64,000 bases of DNA from Hydrogenophaga sp. NFH-34 (GCF_021401345.1 NZ_JACBGE010000005.1:166454-230453), one strand, 5' to 3'. Positions 37,298-46,203 are shown, counted from the first letter of the stretch. The notes: generated from the letters alone by a model not told the origin. Translations and numbers: made by a program.

Positions 37298-39244
37298 ATG
37301 CAAACGACCTTCCCCCAGCTGCTGCTGGAACACGCCAGGCAGCGGCCCGAAGCGCCGGCCATGCGCGAGAAGGAATACGGGATCTGGCAGACCACCTCGT
37401 GGGGCGAGATGGCCAAGCTGGTCGAAAGCATCGCCTGTGGGCTGCACCAGGCCGGCCTGCAGCGCGGCGAGCACCTCATCGTCGTCGGCGCCAACCGTCC
37501 GCGCCTTTACGCCGCCATGATGGCCGCCCAGGCGCTGGGCGCCATTCCCGTGCCGCTGTACCAGGACGCGGTGGCTGCCGAATGCGTGTTCCCGATCAAC
37601 AACGCCGAGGTGCGCTTCGCGGTGGTGGAAGACCAGGAGCAGGTCGACAAGATGCTGGAGATCCAGCCGCAGTGCCCGCAGCTGCAGCACCTGTACTACG
37701 ACGATCCGCGCGGCCTGCGCAACTACGACCAGCCCGGCCTGGCGGGCCTGGACGAGCTGATCGGCGCCGGCCAGGCCCACGCCAAGGCCCACCCCGACCT
37801 GTTCCGCGAGGAGATCGCCAAGGCCCGGCCTGAGGACGTGGCCGCCATGTTCTTCACCTCGGGCACCACCGGCAATCCCAAGGGCGTGGTGCACACCCAC
37901 CGCACCCTGATCGACCGCGCCACCGTCGGCAGCAAGTTCGACCGGCTGACCCCCCAGGACGAGGTGCTGGCCTACCTGCCGCCGGCCTGGATCGGGCAGA
38001 ACATCTTCAGCTACGCGCAATGGCTGGTCACCGGCTACGTGGTGAACTGCCCCGAGTCGGGTGCCACGGTCAGCATCGATCTGAAGGAGGTGGGCCCGAC
38101 CTACTACTTCGCCCCGCCGCGCGTGTTCGAAGGCCTGCTCACCAGCGTGATGATCCGCATGGAAGACGCGGGCGCGCTCAAGCGCAAGATGTTCCACACC
38201 TTCATGGACGTGGCCCGCCGTGTCGGCCCCGACCGGATGGACGGCAAGCCGGTCGGCTTCCTGGACGGTCTGAAGTACGCCCTGGGCAACCTGCTGGTCT
38301 ACGGCCCGCTGCGCAACAACCTGGGGCTGTCGCGGGTGCGCGTGGCCTACACCGCGGGCGAAGCCATCGGCCCCGACCTGTTCAGCTTCTACCGCAGCAT
38401 CGGCATCAACCTCAAGCAGCTCTACGGCTCCACCGAAACCGCCGTGTTCGTGTGCCTGCAGCCCGACCACGAGGCGCGCGCCGACACCGTGGGCGTGCCC
38501 TGCGAAGGCGTGGAAATCAAGCTGTCGGACACCGGGGAAATCCTGGTCCGATCGCCGGGCCTGCTCAAGGAGTACTACAAAAACCCCAAGGCCACCGAAG
38601 AGGTGCTCGGCGCCGACGGCTGGTACCACACCAGCGACGCGGGCTTCATCGACAAGGACGGCCACCTGAAGATCATCGACCGCGTCAAGGACGTCGGCCG
38701 GCTGCGCGGCGGCGCGCACGACGGCGCCATGTTCGCGCCCAAGTACGTGGAGAACAAGCTCAAGTTCTTCTCGCACATCAAGGAAGCGGTGGCCTTCGGC
38801 GACGGGCGCGAGAAGGTCTGCGTGATGATCAACATCGACTTCGAGGCCGTGGGCAACTGGGCCGAGCGGCGCAACCTGCCGTACGCGGGTTACACCGACC
38901 TGGCCGCCAAGCCCGAGGTGTACGAACTCATCAAGGACTGTGTGGAAAAGGTCAACGCCGACCTCAGCCGCGACGAGCTGCTGGCCGGCAGCCAGATCAG
39001 CCGCTTCCTGGTGCTGCACAAGGAACTGGATGCCGACGACGGCGAGCTGACCCGCACCAACAAGGTCCGGCGCGGCTTCATCGGCGACAAGTACGGCGTG
39101 CTGGTCGACGCGCTCTACGGCGGCAAGGCCGAGCAGTACATCGAAACCCAGGTCAAGTTCGAGGACGGGCGCAGCGGCAGCGTGAGTGCCACGCTGCGCA
39201 TCTCGGACGCCAAGACCTTCCAGCCGGTCAAGGCCGCGGCCTGA
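37298..39244 (+). CDS. acyl-CoA synthetase (AMP-forming, long-chain type)
   Basis: First gene of the ABC transporter cluster. The 648-residue ANL-family ligase has the AMP-binding loop TSGTTGNPKGVVHTH near residue 190, YGSTETAVF near 372, and WYHTSDAGFIDKDG / IIDRVKDVGRLRGG near 440-465. The region after the core is longer than in FadD and resembles the FadD15/very-long-chain branch. AGGAGAC precedes ATG 37298. Its neighbours suggest it activates the acid brought in by the transporter. The substrate is not known; an aromatic or fatty acid is equally possible. Confidence 0.88.
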   Translation: MQTTFPQLLLEHARQRPEAPAMREKEYGIWQTTSWGEMAKLVESIACGLHQAGLQRGEHLIVVGANRPRLYAAMMAAQALGAIPVPLYQDAVAAECVFPINNAEVRFAVVEDQEQVDKMLEIQPQCPQLQHLYYDDPRGLRNYDQPGLAGLDELIGAGQAHAKAHPDLFREEIAKARPEDVAAMFFTSGTTGNPKGVVHTHRTLIDRATVGSKFDRLTPQDEVLAYLPPAWIGQNIFSYAQWLVTGYVVNCPESGATVSIDLKEVGPTYYFAPPRVFEGLLTSVMIRMEDAGALKRKMFHTFMDVARRVGPDRMDGKPVGFLDGLKYALGNLLVYGPLRNNLGLSRVRVAYTAGEAIGPDLFSFYRSIGINLKQLYGSTETAVFVCLQPDHEARADTVGVPCEGVEIKLSDTGEILVRSPGLLKEYYKNPKATEEVLGADGWYHTSDAGFIDKDGHLKIIDRVKDVGRLRGGAHDGAMFAPKYVENKLKFFSHIKEAVAFGDGREKVCVMINIDFEAVGNWAERRNLPYAGYTDLAAKPEVYELIKDCVEKVNADLSRDELLAGSQISRFLVLHKELDADDGELTRTNKVRRGFIGDKYGVLVDALYGGKAEQYIETQVKFEDGRSGSVSATLRISDAKTFQPVKAAA

Positions 39245-39277
39245 GGCCGCAGCGCGCACCCCGAGGGAAACACCCGC

Positions 39278-40063
39278 ATGAGCACCAAGAAGATCGGCGA
39301 CGTCATCCTCGACGTCCAGAACATCAGCCTGCGATTTGGCGGCGTCAAGGCGCTGACCGACATCTCCTTCAATGTGAAGGAGCACGAGATCCGCGCCATC
39401 ATCGGCCCCAACGGCGCCGGCAAGAGCTCCATGCTCAATTGCATCAACGGCGTGTACCAGCCGCAGGAAGGCGCCATCACCTTTCGCGGCCGCACCTTCA
39501 AGGGCATGAACAGCCGGCAGGTGGCCGAGATGGGCATCGGCCGCACCTTCCAGAACCTGGCGCTGTTCAAGGGCATGAGCGTGATCGACAACATCATGAC
39601 CGGCCGCAACCTGCGCATGAAGAGCCACATCCTGCTGCAGGCGCTGCGCATCGGGCCGGCGCAGAAAGAAGAAGAGCAGCACCGCGAGTTCGTCGAACAC
39701 ATCATCGACTTCCTCGAAATCCAGGCCTACCGCAAGACGCCCGTGGGCACCCTGCCCTACGGCCTGCAGAAACGCGTGGACCTGGGCCGTGCGCTGGCCA
39801 TGGAGCCCAAGGTGCTGCTGCTGGACGAACCGATGGCGGGCATGAACGTCGAGGAGAAGCAGGACATGTGCCGCTTCATCCTGGACGTGAACGACGAGTT
39901 CGGCACCACCATCGTGCTGATCGAACACGACATGGGCGTGGTGATGGACATCTCCGACCGCGTGGTGGTGCTGGACTACGGCAAGAAGATCGGCGACGGC
40001 ACCCCGGACGAGGTGCGCAACAACGAAGAAGTCATCAGCGCCTACCTCGGCACGAGTCATTGA
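39278..40063 (+). CDS. livG: branched-chain-type ABC transporter ATP-binding protein
   Basis: The 261-residue LivG-type ATPase: Walker A GPNGAGKSS near residue 47, Q-loop RTFQNLALF, signature LPYGLQKRVDLGRALA near 165, Walker B VLLLDEPMAGMN and H-loop IEHDMGVVM. The signature motif is LPYGLQKR rather than LSGGQ, which is common in the LivG group. GAGGGAAAC precedes the ATG. It lies 33 bases after the ligase gene and is followed by repeat copy C and livH. Confidence 0.92.
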   Translation: MSTKKIGDVILDVQNISLRFGGVKALTDISFNVKEHEIRAIIGPNGAGKSSMLNCINGVYQPQEGAITFRGRTFKGMNSRQVAEMGIGRTFQNLALFKGMSVIDNIMTGRNLRMKSHILLQALRIGPAQKEEEQHREFVEHIIDFLEIQAYRKTPVGTLPYGLQKRVDLGRALAMEPKVLLLDEPMAGMNVEEKQDMCRFILDVNDEFGTTIVLIEHDMGVVMDISDRVVVLDYGKKIGDGTPDEVRNNEEVISAYLGTSH

Positions 40064-40065
40064 GA

Positions 40066-40170
40066 TGCACCCCCTGCGCCGCTTCGCGTCTTCCCCCTCT
40101 CTCGCCTGTGGCGGGAGGGGCACGCACCCTGCGGCCCGGCAAAGCCGGTTCCACGGGTGCCCTGGGCTGG
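40066..40170 (+). repeat. structured intergenic repeat, copy C
   Basis: Begins 2 bases after the livG stop. It has CACCCCCTGCGCCGCTTCGCG, the hairpin CCCCTCtCTCGCC/GGCGgGAGGGG, and the inner CCGGC-AAA-GCCGG (40136-40148). The outer stem is GCACCC (40124-40129) / GGGTGC (40155-40160). It lies between livG and livH. The remaining 76 bases before livH hold only the leader. Confidence 0.82.
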
Positions 40171-40246
40171 GTTCCCCTTCGTTGGTCTGCTGCATTGGCG
40201 CTCACGTTTTCGCCGCTGCGTGTTGGTGAATCACTGAGGATTTGAA

Positions 40247-41176
40247 ATGGGATTTTTTCTTGAAACACTGATCGGCGGCCTGATGGCGGGCATGCTGTAT
40301 TCGCTGGTCGCCCTGGGCTTCGTGCTGATCTTCAAGGCCTCGGGCGTCTTCAACTTCGCCCAGGGCGCGATGGTGCTGTTCGCGGCGCTGGCGATGGCGC
40401 GCTTTTCCGAATGGATTCCGCAGTGGCTGGGGCTGGAGAGCAAGCTGCTGGCCAACCTGATCGCCTTCGCCATCGCCACCGCCTGCATGTTCGCGCTGGC
40501 TTGGCTGATCGAACGCCTGGTGCTGCGCTACCTGGTCAACCAGGAAGGTGCCACGCTGCTGATGGCCACGCTGGGCATCTCGTACTTTCTGGACGGCCTG
40601 GGCCAGTCGCTGTTCGGCTCCAACGTCTACCAGATCGACATCGGCATGCCCAAGGACCCGCTGTTCCTGTTCGAAAGCATGTTCGAAGGCGGTGTGCTGA
40701 TCAACCAGGAAGACATCGTCGCGGCCATCATCGCGGCCTGTCTGGTGGCCCTGCTCAGCCTGTTCTTCCAGAAGACCAGCACCGGGCGCGCGCTGCGTGC
40801 CGTGGCCGACGACCACCAGGCGGCGCAGTCCATTGGCATCCCGCTCAACCGCATCTGGGTCATCGTCTGGTGCGTGGCCGGCATCACCGCGCTGGTGGCC
40901 GGGATCATCTGGGGCTCCAAGCTGGGCGTGCAGTTCTCGCTGACCACGGTGGCGCTGCGCGCGCTGCCGGTGGTGATCCTGGGCGGGCTGACTTCGGTAC
41001 CCGGCGCCATCATCGGCGGCCTGATCATCGGCGTGGGCGAAAAGCTCTCGGAGATCTACATCGGTCCACTGGTCGGCGGCGGCATCGAAATCTGGTTCGC
41101 CTATGTGCTGGCGCTGGTGTTCCTGCTGTTTCGGCCGCAAGGGCTGTTCGGCGAAAAAATCATCGACCGGGTATGA
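40247..41176 (+). CDS. livH: branched-chain-type ABC transporter permease LivH
   Basis: The 309-residue inner-membrane permease has eight or nine hydrophobic helices and the LivH signature FNFAQGAMVLFAA near residue 35 and GLTSVPGAIIGGLIIG near 248. The EAA-like loop ALRAVADDHQAAQSIGIP lies near 180. Its length equals E. coli LivH (308). It lies downstream of repeat copy C and upstream of copy D in the same operon. The substrate may be a carboxylate rather than an amino acid, given the flanking CoA ligases. Confidence 0.92.
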   Translation: MGFFLETLIGGLMAGMLYSLVALGFVLIFKASGVFNFAQGAMVLFAALAMARFSEWIPQWLGLESKLLANLIAFAIATACMFALAWLIERLVLRYLVNQEGATLLMATLGISYFLDGLGQSLFGSNVYQIDIGMPKDPLFLFESMFEGGVLINQEDIVAAIIAACLVALLSLFFQKTSTGRALRAVADDHQAAQSIGIPLNRIWVIVWCVAGITALVAGIIWGSKLGVQFSLTTVALRALPVVILGGLTSVPGAIIGGLIIGVGEKLSEIYIGPLVGGGIEIWFAYVLALVFLLFRPQGLFGEKIIDRV

Positions 41177-41179
41177 CAT

Positions 41180-41287
41180 GAAACACCCCCTGCGCCGCTT
41201 CGCGTCTTCCCCCTCTCTCGCCTTCGGCGGGAGGGGGACGCTCCCTGAGGCCCGGCAAAGCCGGTTCCTCGGGAGCGCTGGGTCAGG
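41180..41287 (+). repeat. structured intergenic repeat, copy D
   Basis: Begins 3 bases after the livH stop, between livH and livM. It is close to copy C in its first half (AAACACCCCCTGCGCCGCTT). The outer stem has changed on both sides to CGCTCCC (41239-41245) / GGGAGCG (41271-41277), with an added GAGG/CCTC continuation around the inner CCGGC-AAA-GCCGG. Confidence 0.82.
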
Positions 41288-41326
41288 CATTTCTCACCGA
41301 AGAGGCTGAGACAAAAGGAAAAGAAC

Positions 41327-42403
41327 ATGTTCTACAGAGAAAACGGCCAGTTCAAGACTTCCTACCGCGCCGACCAGCAGATCTTCCCGATCGCGCAGGA
41401 CCGCTGGGCCATCCTGGCGCTGCTCGCCCTGGCTTTCGTCGCCGTGCCGATGCTGGCCAGCGACTACATGATGCGGGCCATCCTGATCCCGTTCCTGATC
41501 TTCTCGCTCGCCGCCGTGGGCGTGAACATCCTGGTCGGCTATTGCGGCCAGATCTCGCTGGGCTCGGGCGCCTTCATGGCGGTGGGCGCCTACGGGGCCT
41601 ACAACTTCTTCGTGCGCGTGCCGGGCATGCCGCTGATCCCGGCGCTGGTCCTGGGGGGTGTCTGCGCCATGCTGTTCGGCATCCTGTTCGGCCTGCCCAG
41701 CCTGCGTGTGCGCGGTCTGTACCTGGCGGTGGCCACGCTGGCGGCGCAGTTCTTTGCCGACTGGATGTTCCTGCGCATCAAGTGGTTCACGCTGGACACG
41801 CCCTCGGGTTCGGTGGCGGTGTCGAACCTGCAGGTGTTCGGTCTGCACCTGGAAAGCGCGGTCAGCAAGTACCTGTTCTGCCTGAGCATCCTGGCGATCA
41901 TCGCGCTGCTGGCCAAAAACCTGGTGCGTTCGGCCATCGGCCGCGAGTGGATGGCCATCCGCGACATGGACGTGGCCGCCGCGGTGATCGGCATCCGCCC
42001 GATGTACGCCAAGCTCAGCGCGTTTGCGGTCAGCAGTTTCATCATCGGCGTGGCCGGTGCGCTGTGGGCCTTCGTCTACCTGGGTGCCTGGGAGCCCTCG
42101 GCCTTCTCGGTCGACTACTCCTTCCGCCTGCTGTTCATGGTGATCATCGGTGGCCTGGGTTCCATCATGGGCAGCATGTTCGGCGCCGCTTTCATCACGG
42201 TGCTGCCCATTGCGCTGAACCAGTTGCTGCCCTTCGTGGCCGGCCTGTTCGGCATGACCGTTTCCACCACCGCCGTCGCCCACGCCGAATTCATGATCTT
42301 CGGCGGGCTGATCGTGTGGTTCCTCATCGTCGAGCCACACGGGCTGGCACGGCTGTGGTCCATCGGCAAGCAGAAGCTGCGCCTCTGGCCTTTCCCCCAC
42401 TGA
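41327..42403 (+). CDS. livM: branched-chain-type ABC transporter permease LivM
   Basis: The 358-residue second permease has about ten helices, the LivM motif GYCGQISLGSGAFMAVGAYG near residue 66-85, the EAA-like loop GREWMAIRDMDVAAAVIGI near 205 and GGLGSIMGSMFGAAFI near 275. The N-terminus is soluble and basic (FYRENGQFKTSYRADQQ). GGAAAAGAAC precedes the ATG. The substrate-binding protein gene follows after 43 bases. Confidence 0.92.
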   Translation: MFYRENGQFKTSYRADQQIFPIAQDRWAILALLALAFVAVPMLASDYMMRAILIPFLIFSLAAVGVNILVGYCGQISLGSGAFMAVGAYGAYNFFVRVPGMPLIPALVLGGVCAMLFGILFGLPSLRVRGLYLAVATLAAQFFADWMFLRIKWFTLDTPSGSVAVSNLQVFGLHLESAVSKYLFCLSILAIIALLAKNLVRSAIGREWMAIRDMDVAAAVIGIRPMYAKLSAFAVSSFIIGVAGALWAFVYLGAWEPSAFSVDYSFRLLFMVIIGGLGSIMGSMFGAAFITVLPIALNQLLPFVAGLFGMTVSTTAVAHAEFMIFGGLIVWFLIVEPHGLARLWSIGKQKLRLWPFPH

Positions 42404-42446
42404 TTTTTTCCCCGCTCGCTTTCACCACCCACCCCAGGAGACATCC

Positions 42447-43781
42447 ATGAAGCTTCGCAAGATCGTTCTCGCAGCCGCCCTCACCGCCGCCGGCGCCGGT
42501 GCGCTGCTCACGGCCCCTGCCGCCATGGCGCAGGAACAGTACCTGCCCGTGCTCTCCTACCGCACCGGCCCGTACGCCCCCAACGGCACGCCCACGGCGA
42601 ACGGCATCGTCGACTACTACAAGCTGGTCAACGAGCGCGGCGGCATCAACGGGGTGAAGATCCTGGTCGAAGAATGCGAAACCGGCTACGACACCGCGCG
42701 CTCGGTGGAATGCTACGAACGCCTCAAGGGCAAGAACGGCGGCGCGGCCCTGATCCATCCGTGGTCCACCGGCGCCACCTTCGCGCTGACCGAAAAGGCA
42801 CCCGTCGACAAGATTCCGCTGATCACCACCGGCTATGGCCGCAGCGAAAGTGCCGATGGCATGGTCTTCAAGTGGAACTTCCCGCTGCTGGGCACCTACT
42901 GGGTGGCCGCCGACGTGATCGTGCAGGCCATCGGCAAGAAGGAAGGCGGCCTGGACAAGCTCAAGGGCAAGAAGATTGCGCTGGTCTACCACGACAGCCC
43001 GTTCGGCAAAGAACCGATTCCCCTGCTGCAGGAGCGCGCCAAGATGCACGGCTTCGATCTGCAACTGCTGCCCGTGACCGCGCCGGGCGTGGAGCAGAAG
43101 GCCACCTGGCTGCAAGTGCGCCAGAGCCGCCCCGACTACGTGCTGCTGTGGGGCTGGGGCGTGATGAACTCCACCGCGCTCAAGGAAGCCCAGGCCACCG
43201 GCTACCCGCGCGACAAGATGTACGGCGTGTGGTGGGCGGGTGCCGAACCCGACGTGCGCGACGTCGGCCAGGGTGCCAAGGGCTACAACGCCGTGACCCT
43301 GCAGCACGGCACCGACCGCAACGCCCCCATCGTCAAGGAAATCCTGGACAAGCTGCACGCCAAGGGCAAGGGCACCGGGCCGAAGGAAGAAGTGGGTGAG
43401 ACCCTGTACCTGCGCGGCGTGGTCAGCGCGGCCATGGGCGTGGAAGGCATCCGCGCGGCCCAGGAGCGGTTTGGCAAGGGCAAGGTCATGACCGGCGAGC
43501 AAGTGCGCTGGGGCCTGGAAAACCTGAACCTGACGCAAGCCAAGCTGGACGCGCTGGGCTTCAAGGGCGTGCTGCGCGGCCCGATCAGCACCTCGTGCAC
43601 CGACCACGTGGGTTCGGGCGCCGCCCGCATCCACACCTGGGACGGCAGCAAGTGGGCCTTCAGCACCGACTGGTTCGATGCCGACTCGCAGATCATCAAG
43701 CCGATGGTCAAGAGCACGGCCGCCAAGTACGGCGCCGAGAAGAAGCTCGAAGCCCGCCCGGCCGCCGACTGCAGCTCCTGA
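42447..43781 (+). CDS. ABC transporter substrate-binding protein, LivK type
   Basis: Periplasmic receptor for the transporter. The 444-residue product has a clear signal peptide (MKLRKIVLAAALTAAG..., cleavage near AAMAQEQ, residue ~28) and a type-1 periplasmic-binding fold (GIVDYYKLVNERGGINGVKI near 52, VEECETGYDTARSVECYERL near 73). It is longer than the amino-acid-binding LivK (~370) and resembles receptors for aromatic or other organic acids in Burkholderiales; the ligand is not proven. AGGAGA precedes the ATG. Three hairpins lie between this gene and livF. Confidence 0.9.
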   Translation: MKLRKIVLAAALTAAGAGALLTAPAAMAQEQYLPVLSYRTGPYAPNGTPTANGIVDYYKLVNERGGINGVKILVEECETGYDTARSVECYERLKGKNGGAALIHPWSTGATFALTEKAPVDKIPLITTGYGRSESADGMVFKWNFPLLGTYWVAADVIVQAIGKKEGGLDKLKGKKIALVYHDSPFGKEPIPLLQERAKMHGFDLQLLPVTAPGVEQKATWLQVRQSRPDYVLLWGWGVMNSTALKEAQATGYPRDKMYGVWWAGAEPDVRDVGQGAKGYNAVTLQHGTDRNAPIVKEILDKLHAKGKGTGPKEEVGETLYLRGVVSAAMGVEGIRAAQERFGKGKVMTGEQVRWGLENLNLTQAKLDALGFKGVLRGPISTSCTDHVGSGAARIHTWDGSKWAFSTDWFDADSQIIKPMVKSTAAKYGAEKKLEARPAADCSS

Positions 43782-43785
43782 TGAC

Positions 43786-43873
43786 AAGCCCCCGCCGCTG
43801 CGCGCAGCGGCGGGGAGCTTTGGAGGCTGTTCGCACAGCCGCCATCCGCAAGACCGGCCTGCCGGGTCTTGCG
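43786..43873 (+). other. array of three hairpins between livK-type gene and livF
   Basis: Hairpin 1 (43786-43820) has AAGC/GCTT plus a 13-bp CCCCGCCGCTGCG/CGCAGCGGCGGGG stem with a bulged A. Hairpin 2 (43825-43840) is GGCTGT-TCGC-ACAGCC. Hairpin 3 (43847-43873) is CGCAAGACC/GGTCTTGCG. There is no T-run, so this is more likely an mRNA stabiliser or partial terminator that sets binding-protein excess over livF than a full terminator. Confidence 0.7.
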
Positions 43874-43897
43874 AATGGTCCACGAGGAATCACCACC

Positions 43898-44710
43898 ATG
43901 AGCACATCCCCCCCTATCGTCCTGAACGTCAACGGCATCGAGGTCATCTACAACCACGTGATCCTGGTGCTCAAGGGCGTGTCGCTGAACGTCCCCGAAG
44001 GCCAGATCGCGGCCATCCTGGGCGGCAATGGCGCGGGCAAAACCACCACGTTGCGCGCCATCTCCAACCTGCTCAAGGGCGAGCGTGGCGAGGTCACCAA
44101 GGGCAGCATCGAGTTGCGCGGCGAGCGCATCGAGAACCTCAGCCCCGCCGACCTGGTGCAGCGCGGTGTGGTGCAGGTGATGGAAGGGCGCCACTGCTTC
44201 GCGCACCTGACCATCGAAGAAAACCTCATGACCGGCTCCTACACGCGCACCGACAAGGCCGAGGTCGCGCGCAACCTGGAGAAGGTCTACACCTACTTCC
44301 CGCGCCTGAAGACGCGCCGCACCTCGCAAGCCGCCTACACCTCCGGCGGTGAGCAGCAGATGTGCGCCATCGGCCGGGCGCTCATGGCCAACCCGAGCGT
44401 AGTGCTGCTCGACGAACCGTCCATGGGCCTGGCGCCCCAGATCGTGGAAGAGGTGTTCGAGATCGTGAAAGACCTGAACACCAAGGAGAAGGTGACCTTC
44501 CTGATCGCCGAGCAGAACACCAACATGGCGCTGCGCTACGCCGACTACGGCTACATCATGGAAAGCGGCCGCATCGTGATGGACGGCGCGGCCGACGACC
44601 TCCGCAACAACGAAGACGTCAAGGAGTTCTACCTGGGCGTCGGCGGTGGCGAGCGCAAGAGCTTCAAGGACGTGAAAAGTTACAAGCGCAGGAAACGCTG
44701 GCTCGCGTAG
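43898..44710 (+). CDS. livF: branched-chain-type ABC transporter ATP-binding protein LivF
   Basis: The 270-residue LivF-type ATPase: Walker A GGNGAGKTTT near residue 43, Q-loop QVMEGRHCF, signature TSGGEQQMCAIGRAL near 148, Walker B VVLLDEPSMGLAP and the switch region LIAEQNTNMAL. It is longer at the C-terminus than E. coli LivF (237) and ends in a basic tail (SYKRRKRWLA). ATG 43898 is preceded by ACGAGGAAT. It is the fifth ABC gene in the cluster; repeat copy E and a PaaK-like ligase follow. Confidence 0.92.
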   Translation: MSTSPPIVLNVNGIEVIYNHVILVLKGVSLNVPEGQIAAILGGNGAGKTTTLRAISNLLKGERGEVTKGSIELRGERIENLSPADLVQRGVVQVMEGRHCFAHLTIEENLMTGSYTRTDKAEVARNLEKVYTYFPRLKTRRTSQAAYTSGGEQQMCAIGRALMANPSVVLLDEPSMGLAPQIVEEVFEIVKDLNTKEKVTFLIAEQNTNMALRYADYGYIMESGRIVMDGAADDLRNNEDVKEFYLGVGGGERKSFKDVKSYKRRKRWLA

Positions 44711-44719
44711 CAAGCCAGC

Positions 44720-44812
44720 GGCCCCCTCTGCGCCGTCACCCTCGGTGCGTCCCCCCTCAAGGGGCAACGCGAGAGGCCCGGCAAAGCCGGTTCCACCGCG
44801 TTCTGGATAAAA
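44720..44812 (+). repeat. structured intergenic repeat, copy E
   Basis: Begins 9 bases after the livF stop. It is the most diverged and shortest copy: GGCCCCCTCTGCGCCG, a short CCCCCTCAAGGGG hairpin, and GAGAGGCCCGGCAAAGCCGG. The outer stem is CGCG/CGCG around GG...CC and the inner CCGGC-AAA-GCCGG. Confidence 0.7.
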
Positions 44813-44844
44813 GACACTTCACCCGTACCTTTGTGGTTTTCGCT

Positions 44845-46098
44845 ATGACCGAACATTTCGACGCCCTGGAAACCCGATCAGCCGCCGAGCGCGAGGCGGC
44901 CCAGATGGCAGCGCTGTCGGCGCAGGTGGCCCACGCGAAATCGGCCACCGCGGCCTTCGCCGAGCTGCTCGCCGACGTGGACCCGGCCACGGTGTCCAGC
45001 CGGGGCGCACTGGCCCGGCTGCCCGTCATCCGCAAGCACGCGTTGCTGGAACGGCAGCAGGCCAGCCGTGCCACGGGTGGCGACCCCTTCGGCGGTTTCA
45101 GCGCGGCGGTACGCGGCCCGCAGATGCAGCGGATCTACGCCTCGCCCGGCCCGATCTACGAGCCCGAGGGCACGGCGCGCGACTACTGGCGCGCCGGGCG
45201 CGCGCTGTACGCCGCCGGCTTCCGTGCCGGCGACCTGGTGCACAACAGCTTCAGCTACCACATGACGCCGGGCGCCTTCATCCTCGAATCGGGCGCGCTG
45301 GCCGTCGGCTGCACGGTGTTCCCTGCCGGCACGGGCCAGACCGAGCAGCAACTGCAGGCACTCACCGAGCTGCGGCCCGACGCCTACACGGGCACGCCCA
45401 GCTTTCTGCGCATCCTGCTCGAAAAGGCCCAGGAGGCCGGCGTCGACACACGCTGCCTGCGCAAGGCCTCGGTGGGCGGCGAGGCCTGCCCGCCCAGTTT
45501 GACGGCATGGTTCCAGGAACAGGGCGTGGCGGTCTACCAGACCTATGCCACGGCCGACCTGGGCCTGGTCGCCTACGAAACCCCGGCCCGCGAAGGCCTG
45601 GTGCTGGACGAGGGCGTCATCGTCGAAATCGTGCGCCCCGGCACGGGCGATCCCGTGCCGGAGGGTGAGGTCGGTGAACTGGTCGTCACCACGCTCAACC
45701 CGGTCTACCCGCTCATCCGCTTCGGCACGGGCGACCTCTCGGCGATCCTGCCGGGCACCTGCCCCACCGGCCGCACGGCGCCGCGCATCAAGGGCTGGAT
45801 GGGGCGCGCCGACCAGACCACCAAGATCAAGGGCATGTTCGTGCACCCGGCCCAGGTCGCCGACATCGTGCGGCGCTTCCCCGAGGTCCTGAAGGCGCGG
45901 CTGGTGGTGCGCGGCGAAATGGCCAACGACCAGATGTGCCTGCAGGTCGAAGCCCGCGAAGCGTCCGAGGGCCTGACCGGCCGGATCGAGCTGGCCGTGC
46001 GCGAAGTCACCAAGCTGCGTGGCGACGTGCAGGTTTGCGCCCCGGGCAGTCTGCCCAACGACGGCAAGGTGATCGAAGACGCACGCAACTACCAGTGA
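44845..46098 (+). CDS. phenylacetate-CoA ligase-like (PaaK family) AMP-forming ligase
   Basis: The 417-residue enzyme is of PaaK family length (~430). Visible are YASPGPIYEPEG near residue 93 in place of the usual SSGTTG loop, YQTYATADLGLVAYE near 230, LIRFGTGDLSAIL near 292, and the hinge GWMGRADQTTKIKGMFVHP near 320. The altered P-loop means ligase activity is not certain. ATG 44845 gives a full-length product. It is the last gene of the liv cluster. The substrate is probably a carboxylic acid related to that of the upstream ligase. Confidence 0.82.
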   Translation: MTEHFDALETRSAAEREAAQMAALSAQVAHAKSATAAFAELLADVDPATVSSRGALARLPVIRKHALLERQQASRATGGDPFGGFSAAVRGPQMQRIYASPGPIYEPEGTARDYWRAGRALYAAGFRAGDLVHNSFSYHMTPGAFILESGALAVGCTVFPAGTGQTEQQLQALTELRPDAYTGTPSFLRILLEKAQEAGVDTRCLRKASVGGEACPPSLTAWFQEQGVAVYQTYATADLGLVAYETPAREGLVLDEGVIVEIVRPGTGDPVPEGEVGELVVTTLNPVYPLIRFGTGDLSAILPGTCPTGRTAPRIKGWMGRADQTTKIKGMFVHPAQVADIVRRFPEVLKARLVVRGEMANDQMCLQVEAREASEGLTGRIELAVREVTKLRGDVQVCAPGSLPNDGKVIEDARNYQ

Positions 46099-46163
46099 CG
46101 GCCCCGCGGGTTTTCCCGCAAACAGCGCTACGTACTTTCCGCGATTCCGTTCTGCGGCACGCG

Positions 46164-46180
46164 GCTTAACATCCTTAAGC
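46164..46180. promoter_or_regulatory. palindrome upstream of the Bug-family gene
   Basis: GCTTAA-catcc-TTAAGC, a perfect 6-bp inverted repeat 24-40 bases before the start of the binding-protein gene and just upstream of its AAGGAG site. It is a candidate operator; no regulator is adjacent. Confidence 0.3.
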
Positions 46181-46203
46181 CTCATTCCAAGGAGTAAATC
46201 GAC

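Noticed and set aside
37202..40195. A 997-codon minus-strand open frame across the CoA ligase and livG
   Set aside because: Shadow of two clear genes; composition is His/Val/Gln-rich with no recognisable motif.
44845..46098. Calling the last liv-cluster ligase PaaK outright
   Set aside because: The AMP-binding loop lacks the usual Ser/Thr/Gly-rich sequence, so only a family-level call is made.
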